From Spirochaeta sp. (lineage in GTDB: Bacteria > Spirochaetota > Spirochaetia > DSM-27196 > Alkalispirochaetaceae), in NCBI GenBank assembly GCA_007117185.1, contig SKHA01000348.1, forward strand, positions 1 through 5,184: DNA of 5,184 nt. Direction: 5' to 3'. Below, one piece after another: positions 1 to 4,841 of the stretch. Positions within the stretch are counted from its first letter, which is position 1. Each line of letters begins with the position of its first letter. The notes below the pieces were generated by a model. It was not told the origin of the DNA and searched no databases. It was given only the letters and a program-made list of their open reading frames with translations. A program made the translations under genes and the position numbers.

Positions 1-621
1 GATGCGCCAGATCTCTTCAAGACGGTGGGAGATGTAGATCACCGACACCCCTGAGGCCCGCAGGCGCTTCACCGTCTCCAGCAATCGCTCCACCTCGTGG
101 CCGGTCAGCGGGGCGGTGGGCTCGTCCATCACCAGAATGCGGGCGTTCAGGGAGAGCGCTTTGATGATCTCCACCACCTGCTGGTACGCTGGTCCGATGG
201 TGTACGCCGGATCTGTCGCGCTGATCGCCACGTCGAAGGGCTCCAGCAATTCCAGAAAGTCCGCCCGGAGCTTGGGCCAATCGATGAGCCCCGCCGCGGT
301 GAGAGGTTCCCGACCCAGGAAGACGTTTTCAGCTGCTGACAGGTGGGGGATCAGGTTGAGCTCCTGGTAGATCACCCCGATCCCGGCGTCGATCATCGAT
401 CGTGGGCCGGTGGGGTGTACCTGATCACCCCGCAGAAGGATCTCTCCGGCGTCTGCCGTATAGACTCCGGCGAGAACCTTCATCAGCGTGGATTTTCCCG
501 CGCCGTTCTCTCCGACCAGAGCGTGCACTTCGCCCTCATTCAACGTGAATGAGACGTCCCGCAGCGCTTTCACACCCGGGAAGCTTTTGGTGATGTTCTT
601 CATTTCCAGCAACGGGGTCAT
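1..621 (-). CDS. Sugar ABC transporter ATP-binding protein, RbsA/MglA type (N-terminal part, cut by window edge)
   Basis: This is the first 207 codons of a cytoplasmic ATPase that powers uptake of a monosaccharide; the family is usually about 500 residues with two fused nucleotide-binding domains, so only the first domain is visible. Walker A GENGAGKST is at residues 37-45, the Q-loop Gln in YQELNLIP near 86, Walker B ILVMDE at 162-167, and the switch His in YISH at 199. The N-terminal stretch KSFPGVKAL and the FLGRE motif are typical of the RbsA/MglA/XylG group. The ABC signature is odd: where E. coli RbsA has LSIGD before QQ, this protein has IGPAY (142-146). The ATG at 621 is preferred over the in-frame ATG at 603 because GGAGG (626-630) lies 4 nt upstream. 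It lies downstream of the binding-protein gene with an 81-nt gap containing a hairpin. A permease gene is expected beyond the left edge. Confidence 0.95.
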   Translation of the reverse strand, partial: MTPLLEMKNITKSFPGVKALRDVSFTLNEGEVHALVGENGAGKSTLMKVLAGVYTADAGEILLRGDQVHPTGPRSMIDAGIGVIYQELNLIPHLSAAENVFLGREPLTAAGLIDWPKLRADFLELLEPFDVAISATDPAYTIGPAYQQVVEIIKALSLNARILVMDEPTAPLTGHEVERLLETVKRLRASGVSVIYISHRLEEIWRI

Positions 622-644
622 GCTGCCTCCGGTATAGAGAGATG

Positions 645-681
645 AAAACCGGGAAGGCCGGCAGATGCCGACCCTCCCGAT
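645..681 (-). terminator. Intercistronic hairpin with short U-tract; partial terminator or mRNA-stabilising element
   Basis: Between the binding-protein stop and the ATPase start, the minus-strand RNA can fold into a 15-bp stem (arms 667-681 and 648-662) closed by a 4-nt loop (663-666). Every position pairs, with three G-U wobbles (655/674, 658/671, 649/680). On the plus strand those three positions would be A-C or C-A mismatches, so the structure is best formed by the operon's own transcript. The stem starts about 21 nt after the stop codon and is followed by only four U residues (645-648). The short tract suggests incomplete termination or protection of the upstream message rather than a full stop, as is common after genes for abundant binding proteins. 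The pairing is seen directly; the role is inferred. Confidence 0.72.
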
Positions 682-702
682 GGTGGTACCGTACTCAAGA
701 AA

Positions 703-1620
703 TCAGCGGCCTTCAACAGGCATGGGGGAGATGAGCTGTACCTTCTGAGCCGGCTGTCGGCCGGTCTGCACAAAGTCAACCAGCGCCTGAAGGGCACGGG
801 AAGCCTGTTCGCCAGGGAACTGGTCAACGGTGGCGCCGAGCAGACCGTCCTCGATGTAGGAGAACGCGTCCGGGGTGGCGTCAAAGCCGACCGTTACGAT
901 GGAGCTCACGTCCAGTCCGGCACCACGCATCGCCTCGATCGCACCGATGATCATCTCGTCGTTGGCACCAAAGACAGCGTCGAAGTTCGGATGTGCCTGG
1001 ATCAGGTTCTCCATGACCGTCTGTCCCTGCGCGCGGCCGAAGTCCGCAGGCTGGCTGGCCAGGACCTGGATTCCGGAACCGGTGATCACCTCGTCAAAAC
1101 CGGCCTTGCGGTCGATGGCGGCGGAGGCGCCGGGGGTCCCTTCAAGCTGGATCGCGCGACCGCTGCCACCGAGTTTCTCGATGATGTAGCGCGCCGCCGC
1201 CCGGCCACCTTCAACGTTGTCTGCACCCACATGCACCAGTACGGCGTCGGTGTTTGCCTGACGGTCAACCGTGGCTACAGCGATTCCCCGGGAAACTGCA
1301 TCTTCGATTACCGGGACGAGGGCGTCCACCGTCATCGGTGAGATCAGAATCGCGTTCACGCCGCGTGAAATGAAGCTCTCAACGTCAGCGGCCTGCTTGG
1401 CCGAGTCGTTCTGAGCGTCCGCAAAGACCAGCTGGATGCCCAGTGAAGCCGCCGCTGCCTCCGCTTCGTCCTTCATCGTGACGAAGAAGGGAAACTGCAG
1501 ACCCGGAACGGACATACCCACCACAATCTGATCCGACGCTGCCTCCTGGCGACCGCCGCCAAACGCAACCATCGGAAGAACCATTGCCAGTACCAGTACT
1601 GTCAGTAGAATCCTGCGCAT
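703..1620 (-). CDS. Periplasmic monosaccharide-binding protein of an ABC transporter (RbsB-like, Peripla_BP_4 family)
   Basis: This 305-residue protein captures a sugar outside the inner membrane and delivers it to the ABC permease. Residues 1-21 form a signal peptide (MRR, hydrophobic core, then A19-F20-G21 as a likely signal peptidase I site). There is no lipobox Cys, and GGGRQE follows at 21-26. The mature part follows E. coli RbsB closely: FPFF near 43-46, VDRQA at 118-122, LASQPADFGR at 187-196, NDEM at 220-223, VGFDATPD at 244-251. By hand alignment most ribose-contacting residues are kept (F45, F46, D119, R120, R171, F194, N220, D247, Q267), but RbsB S9, N13 and N64 become P39, F43 and S94. 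The ligand is therefore probably a pyranose-like sugar, not certainly ribose. The start is supported by AGGAGG (1628-1633) 7 nt upstream. It follows the cupin gene by 57 nt. Confidence 0.95.
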   Translation of the reverse strand: MRRILLTVLVLAMVLPMVAFGGGRQEAASDQIVVGMSVPGLQFPFFVTMKDEAEAAAASLGIQLVFADAQNDSAKQAADVESFISRGVNAILISPMTVDALVPVIEDAVSRGIAVATVDRQANTDAVLVHVGADNVEGGRAAARYIIEKLGGSGRAIQLEGTPGASAAIDRKAGFDEVITGSGIQVLASQPADFGRAQGQTVMENLIQAHPNFDAVFGANDEMIIGAIEAMRGAGLDVSSIVTVGFDATPDAFSYIEDGLLGATVDQFPGEQASRALQALVDFVQTGRQPAQKVQLISPMPVEGR

Positions 1621-1677
1621 ATCAACACCTCCTGAAAAAATATCCGCCCGCTACGCGCGCGGTTTCAATACAAACTC

Positions 1678-2880
1678 TTACGCCGAAGGACCGAAGTGCT
1701 TCAGCATCACCAGGTTGTCAGTCTCGCTGGTGTTCTCGATCATTACCCCCTCTTTAGCGGCGTCGGCGGTGACGAAGACCTCGTCCTGGGTGAGCTGGCC
1801 GAAGCGGATCATCGCCGGCGAGTCCACCGGGAGGCCGTTCATTCGACCTGTGCCCTGAATGACGATCGCCCCGTAGGGTCCCTCGTCCTGGATGCGAACC
1901 GAGCGCCCGGGCAGTACAGTCAGTTCCTTGGCTGAGAACCACTCGGACTTGTAGACGATCCATTGTTCGTCGTATCCCTCGGAGGCCATCTCTTTGGGGT
2001 CCCTCACCGGTTTGGGCGGGGAGAAGCGGTTCTCGTAGAAGTTGGGATCCACGTTTTTCTCCCAGTCCAGGATACTGATGTAGTAGTCCAGATCCTCCCG
2101 CTTGTCCCTGGGAACGTCCTTCCACAGCAGCTCCTTGGGGGTATACACCTGCCAGACCAGCGATTCGAACATGGCGAACACGTCAGACGCACGCTGGGGC
2201 TCGTAGGTGAGCATGGACCCTGGGGCGTGGAGGATCCCCGGAGGAACGTCCCACCCGGTTCCGGGAGTCAGGCGGTGCGCCTTGGAAAGATCCAGGATCC
2301 CGTTGTCACCTTTTTCCCAGTTGGCGAGGCAACGTTTGATGTCGTCCGGGGTGGTGCCGGGGTTGAGGCCGAAGAAGGTATAAGGGAACCACCCGCCGTG
2401 GTTGTTCAGCTGCCGCGGGAAAAAGTACGCTTCCGGCTTACCCAGCCGGCCCACGTCGGCGGCGCGTTCGTCCGTCTGGTGCACGTGAAAGGGCAGAGGC
2501 TCCTGGTTGTCAAAGAACTTGCTGTACATTACCCAGCCGCCGTGTTTTTCCATCACCGCTTTTCCCAGGATCTCGTTGCCCATGATATCGATTGCAGAAG
2601 CGAGCTGAACCCGTTCGGTTCCCTGCTTACCCTCTACGTAGATATAGCTGAGCCCCTCGTCCGGGGTGGTGCCGGGACCGTTGTCCGCTTTGGTGGTGGA
2701 GGAGAACCATCGTTCATCGATGCCACCGCGATGCGCCCCGAAGGCGTAGTAGTCGTCGGGATGCAGTTTCAGACGTTTGCCGGGGACGCAGAAGCTGCGG
2801 GGAACCCAGGTGGGGGTGAGGCGCATCACGCCGCGACCCTCTCCAAGAGCCTGTTCTACGATTCGTTTCTCTTCAGACAT
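1678..2880 (-). CDS. Cupin protein related to class I mannose-6-phosphate isomerase; probable sugar or sugar-phosphate isomerase
   Basis: This is a 400-residue, apparently soluble protein without a signal peptide. It carries a ManA-like metal-binding pattern: PLPFHVHQTDERA (128-140) with H132 and H134, GKPEAYFF (147-154) with E150, and WDVPPGILHAPG (210-221) with H218. In class I phosphomannose isomerases the first pair is Gln-x-His, so His-x-His is a departure. A second beta-rich half from about residue 305 (WFSAKELTVLPGRSVRI, then GAIVIQGTGRMNG) looks like a C-terminal cupin barrel. A PGTTPD motif occurs twice (69-74 and 174-179). The start ATG overlaps the end of the regulator gene by 8 nt, with AGGAGGT (2889-2895) 8 nt upstream, so the two are translationally coupled. 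The gene lies between the regulator and the transport genes, which suggests it acts on the imported sugar or its phosphate. The fold assignment is firm; substrate and reaction are not known from sequence. Confidence 0.85.
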   Translation of the reverse strand: MSEEKRIVEQALGEGRGVMRLTPTWVPRSFCVPGKRLKLHPDDYYAFGAHRGGIDERWFSSTTKADNGPGTTPDEGLSYIYVEGKQGTERVQLASAIDIMGNEILGKAVMEKHGGWVMYSKFFDNQEPLPFHVHQTDERAADVGRLGKPEAYFFPRQLNNHGGWFPYTFFGLNPGTTPDDIKRCLANWEKGDNGILDLSKAHRLTPGTGWDVPPGILHAPGSMLTYEPQRASDVFAMFESLVWQVYTPKELLWKDVPRDKREDLDYYISILDWEKNVDPNFYENRFSPPKPVRDPKEMASEGYDEQWIVYKSEWFSAKELTVLPGRSVRIQDEGPYGAIVIQGTGRMNGLPVDSPAMIRFGQLTQDEVFVTADAAKEGVMIENTSETDNLVMLKHFGPSA

Positions 2881-3889
2881 TGAGTTGTACCTCCTGTAAC
2901 GTATGCACCGATTCGCGCTGAATCAGTTCCGGTTGAAACACGGTATGCAGCTGATTCTGCTGCAGGTATTGCTGGTATTCCAGGACCTTCGAGATCGCCG
3001 TCCGGCACATTGCTTCGATGGGCTGCGCCACGGTGGTCAGCTCGGGGTGGACCATCTCGGTGAAGGGGATTCCGTCCATCCCGATGATGGAGATCTCCTC
3101 GGGAACGGACAGCCCCGCGGCGGCGAACCCCTTGAGCAGTCCGATTGCCGTCAGGTCGTTCTGGGCCCACACCGCTGTGGGCAGGATCGCCTCCCGGGCG
3201 ATCTCTCCGGCAATGCGGACCCCCGAAGCGAAGGAGAAATCTCCTTCAAAGATCCATTCGGTTGGTACGGAAACGCCGTGTTGAGCTGCAGTGGTGAGGA
3301 ACCCCCGCAAGCGTACGTGGGTCAGATCCACATTTCGCGGACCTGTCACCACCGCGATCTGCCGGTGGCCATTTTCGATGAAGTGTTCTGCCGCTATCCG
3401 CCCGGCGTGTTCGTTGTTCAGGCGTACTGAGAGGACCCGGCGGTCCTCGGAGACACGATCAAACCAGACAATGGGGATGTCCGAATCCAGCAGGTGACTC
3501 ATCACCGGCGTCTCGTAGGCGATGGGTGTGAAGATGATCCCGTCAACGTGACGCCGGATCAGGTTGTCCACGAAACGCTCTTCCACATCCGGGAGAGAGC
3601 GGGAGTTGCCCACCAGCAGGCTGTAGCCGTGGTTGGCGGCGAAATGCTCCAGATGGCCGACGATGGAGGCGAAGGGCTCGTAGATGCCTGGAACCACCAG
3701 CCCGATGAGCTTTCCGCTCTTGCTGCGCAGCCCCGAGGCGAGGAGGTTGGGACGAAAGTCCAGTGTGCTGATCGCCTGGCGAACCCGTTCAGCGGTGACC
3801 TCATCAACGGGAATACGCCCGCTTATCACCCGTGACACGGTTGATACAGAGACTCCCGCGATTTTCGCCACGTCCTTCATTGAAGCCAC
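2873..3889 (-). CDS. LacI/GalR-family transcriptional regulator
   Basis: This 338-residue repressor-type regulator probably senses the transported sugar. The N-terminal helix-turn-helix (residues 4-26, KDVAKIAGVSVSTVSRVISG) is classic LacI. The hinge helix follows at about 47-58 with LASGLRS, where a Leu is expected to intercalate at the operator's central CG step. The remainder is a periplasmic-binding-protein-like sensor domain with effector-pocket residues in WFDR (D144, R145), R195 in THVRLRGF, N244-D245 in AQNDLTA, and D272 in GMDG. It uses GTG at 3889: the SD-like AGAGGGG (3894-3900) sits 4-6 nt before GTG, against about 13-15 nt before the ATG at 3880. It is the first gene of the left arm, so it probably controls its own operon and the divergent right arm through the AACGTT sites in 3904-3970. 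The effector is unknown. Confidence 0.95.
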   Translation of the reverse strand: MASMKDVAKIAGVSVSTVSRVISGRIPVDEVTAERVRQAISTLDFRPNLLASGLRSKSGKLIGLVVPGIYEPFASIVGHLEHFAANHGYSLLVGNSRSLPDVEERFVDNLIRRHVDGIIFTPIAYETPVMSHLLDSDIPIVWFDRVSEDRRVLSVRLNNEHAGRIAAEHFIENGHRQIAVVTGPRNVDLTHVRLRGFLTTAAQHGVSVPTEWIFEGDFSFASGVRIAGEIAREAILPTAVWAQNDLTAIGLLKGFAAAGLSVPEEISIIGMDGIPFTEMVHPELTTVAQPIEAMCRTAISKVLEYQQYLQQNQLHTVFQPELIQRESVHTLQEVQLNV

Positions 3890-3893
3890 GAAA

Positions 3894-3900
3894 CCCCTCT
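3894..3900 (-). promoter_or_regulatory. Ribosome binding site deciding the GTG start of the LacI-family gene
   Basis: Read on the minus strand the site is AGAGGGG, ending 4 nt before the GTG at 3889. The next in-frame ATG (3880) would lie 13 nt from the G-run, too far for normal initiation. The GTG start adds only three residues (M-A-S) before MKDVAK. Confidence 0.6.
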
Positions 3901-3903
3901 TAC

Positions 3904-3909
3904 AACGTT
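3904..3909. promoter_or_regulatory. Candidate LacI-family operator core 1 (AACGTT)
   Basis: This AACGTT palindrome with a central CG step lies just upstream of the ribosome binding site of the regulator gene and downstream of the inferred left-arm transcription start. It is one of three such cores in 67 bp. Symmetry beyond the 6-bp core is poor here, so the assignment rests mainly on the repeated motif and its placement. Confidence 0.5.
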
Positions 3910-3910
3910 A

Positions 3911-3927
3911 CGATGTCCTTGACATCG
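3911..3927. promoter_or_regulatory. Perfect 17-bp inverted repeat (CGATGTC-CTT-GACATCG) over the right-arm -35
   Basis: Two 7-bp arms (3911-3917 and 3921-3927) are exact reverse complements around a 3-bp centre. The right arm contains most of the TTGACA -35 element (3919-3924). The motif differs from the AACGTT cores, so it could be an operator for a second regulator. With a 3-nt loop it could also form a small RNA hairpin, but it lies upstream of the right-arm transcription start, so a DNA site is more likely. The dyad is seen directly; the protein is unknown. Confidence 0.5.
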
Positions 3928-3946
3928 ATTGCACAAACGTTATCAT
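3919..3946 (+). promoter_or_regulatory. Sigma-70-type promoter for the AroE-like/FucU operon
   Basis: The -35 element TTGACA (3919-3924) is a perfect consensus. A 16-bp spacer leads to TATCAT (3941-3946), 5 of 6 matches to the -10 consensus. Transcription should start near 3953, giving a leader of about 34 nt before the ATG at 3987. Operator core 2 abuts and overlaps the -10, and core 3 lies in the early transcribed region, so repression by the divergently encoded LacI protein is the expected control. Confidence 0.75.
3936..3941. promoter_or_regulatory. Candidate LacI-family operator core 2 (AACGTT), overlapping both -10 regions
   Basis: This core is centred 32 bp from core 1 and 29 bp from core 3. 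It touches the first base of the right-arm -10 and lies within the candidate left-arm -10, so one bound dimer could block both promoters. It shares CAAACGTT with core 3. Outer symmetry is weak. Confidence 0.55.
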
Positions 3947-3965
3947 GGAAAGTGCACCCGGTCAA
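3937..3965 (-). promoter_or_regulatory. Candidate promoter for the LacI-cupin-transporter operon
   Basis: On the minus strand TTGACC (3960-3965) is a 5-of-6 match to the -35 consensus. It is separated by 17 bp from TAACGT (3937-3942), a poor -10 with 3 of 6 matches. Its -10 overlaps the -10 of the right-arm promoter, so polymerase could occupy only one at a time. The start would be near 3930. The weak -10 could reflect low basal expression or a different real promoter. Confidence 0.35.
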
Positions 3966-3970
3966 ACGTT
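3965..3970. promoter_or_regulatory. Candidate LacI-family operator core 3 (AACGTT within AAACGTTT)
   Basis: This is the most symmetric of the three cores, an 8-bp palindrome AAACGTTT (3964-3971). It lies between the right-arm transcription start and its ribosome binding site and overlaps the candidate left-arm -35. Binding here could act as a roadblock, or cooperate with core 2. Confidence 0.55.
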
Positions 3971-3976
3971 TTTTTC

Positions 3977-3982
3977 AGGAGG
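3977..3982 (+). promoter_or_regulatory. Ribosome binding site fixing the AroE-like start at 3987
   Basis: AGGAGG ends 4 nt before the ATG at 3987. Two in-frame upstream ATGs are excluded: 3945 lies inside the -10 element and would not be on the mRNA, and 3684 lies inside the regulator gene on the other strand. The ATG at 3983 is out of frame and opens only a short reading frame. Confidence 0.85.
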
Positions 3983-3986
3983 ATGT

Positions 3987-4841
3987 ATGGAACTGAACTT
4001 CAAGCAGGAGCTGACGGCGGTCTTTGGACACCCCGTCGCGGAGAATCCCACCCAGGCGATGGTTGAGGCAGCCTACCGGTACCACAACCTTGCCTGGCGC
4101 TACCTCACCGTGGAGGTGCTTCCGGAAGACCTCGGTGCCGCAGTGGCGGGGGCGCGGGCGATGGGGTGGCAGGGGTTCAACCTCACCATCCCCCACAAAG
4201 TGGCGGTGATGCCCTTCCTGGACAGCATCGGCGAGTCGGCGCAGAAGATCGGAGCGGTCAACTGCGTGGTTGCCCGGGACGGTGGGCTGGTGGGAGAGAA
4301 TACCGATGGACGGGGGTTTCTCGAGTCCCTGCGGGAGGTTGTGGACCCAGCCGGTCTGGACGTGATGATTCTGGGCTCCGGTGGCGCTGCCCGGGCAGTG
4401 GCGGTTGAGCTGGCTCTGGCCGGGGCGGGCGCGCTGACCATCGTCAACCGCACCGAGTCCTCCGGCCGGGCGCTGGTGGAGGACCTGCGGAAGGTTGGAG
4501 CGACGGCATCGTTCCGTCCCTGGGACGAGACGATCTCCGTTCCCGAATCGACACAGGTTCTGGTGAACGCCACCTCCATCGGACTCTTTCCTGATGTGAA
4601 GGGGTGCCCCCCAGTGGACTTCGCCGCGTTGGCGCCTCATACTGTAGTTGCTGATGTGATCCCCAACCCGCCCTCCACGCCGTTCCTTCGGCACGCTGCT
4701 GCCCGGGGCTGCCGGACGATAGATGGCCTGGGGATGCTGATCAACCAGGGACGGTTGGGAATCCGTTATTGGACTGGTGTAGACCCGGACGCGGCGGTTA
4801 TGCGCAGCGCCCTGGAAACAATTTTTTCACAGGAGGGATGA
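3987..4841 (+). CDS. Shikimate dehydrogenase-family NADP-dependent oxidoreductase with altered substrate site
   Basis: This 284-residue enzyme has the usual AroE length. The N-terminal substrate domain retains NLTIPHK with catalytic Lys71, GAVNC with N92, and GENTDG with D107, the usual Lys-Asp pair. The NADP domain has GSGGAARA at 130-137 and NRT at 154-156, the latter favouring NADP(H). NATS is at 194-197 and GMLINQ with Q254 lies near the C-terminus. The shikimate-carboxylate motif, HSKSP after GNPIA in E. coli AroE, is here ENPTQ after GHPVA (residues 19-23). Ser14 thus becomes Asn and Ser16 becomes Thr, with an acidic residue beside them. Redox chemistry on a polyol-like ring or sugar is likely, but shikimate itself may not be the substrate. 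The gene is first in the right arm and joins the mutarotase gene through a TGATG junction. Housekeeping AroE is the alternative; the sugar locus and altered motif argue against it. Confidence 0.9.
   Translation: MELNFKQELTAVFGHPVAENPTQAMVEAAYRYHNLAWRYLTVEVLPEDLGAAVAGARAMGWQGFNLTIPHKVAVMPFLDSIGESAQKIGAVNCVVARDGGLVGENTDGRGFLESLREVVDPAGLDVMILGSGGAARAVAVELALAGAGALTIVNRTESSGRALVEDLRKVGATASFRPWDETISVPESTQVLVNATSIGLFPDVKGCPPVDFAALAPHTVVADVIPNPPSTPFLRHAAARGCRTIDGLGMLINQGRLGIRYWTGVDPDAAVMRSALETIFSQEG

Noticed and set aside
1213..1218. AACGTT inside the binding-protein gene, and another at 2331-2336 in the cupin gene
   Set aside because: They are isolated copies within coding sequence, consistent with chance; no nearby promoter elements support an operator role.
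1635..1662. GC-rich stretch followed by six U residues before the binding-protein gene (minus strand)
   Set aside because: Only a 4-5 bp CCGC/GCGG stem can be drawn and the U-run abuts the SD; too weak to call an attenuator or terminator.
1963..2883. Long open frame (306 codons) on the plus strand opposite the cupin gene
   Set aside because: It is an antisense shadow of a well-supported conserved protein in GC-rich DNA; it shows no recognisable domain, and no convincing ribosome binding site was seen.
3930..3956. TGCAC...GTGCA inverted repeat flanking the right-arm -10
   Set aside because: The arms are only 5 bp with a 17-bp gap; this is likely chance in a region already dense with better-supported sites.
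3684..3986. Upstream extension of the AroE-like reading frame
   Set aside because: The extension runs antisense through the regulator gene and across the promoter; AGGAGG at 3977-3982 and normal AroE length both set the start at 3987.
3975..4694. 239-codon open frame on the minus strand opposite the AroE-like gene
   Set aside because: It is an antisense shadow of a clear enzyme gene, with low-complexity Arg/Gly/His-rich composition and no family resemblance.
4838..4840. Alternative ATG start for the FucU-like gene
   Set aside because: It is only 1 nt from the AGGAGG; the next ATG at 4841 has workable spacing and gives an N-terminus that matches FucU.
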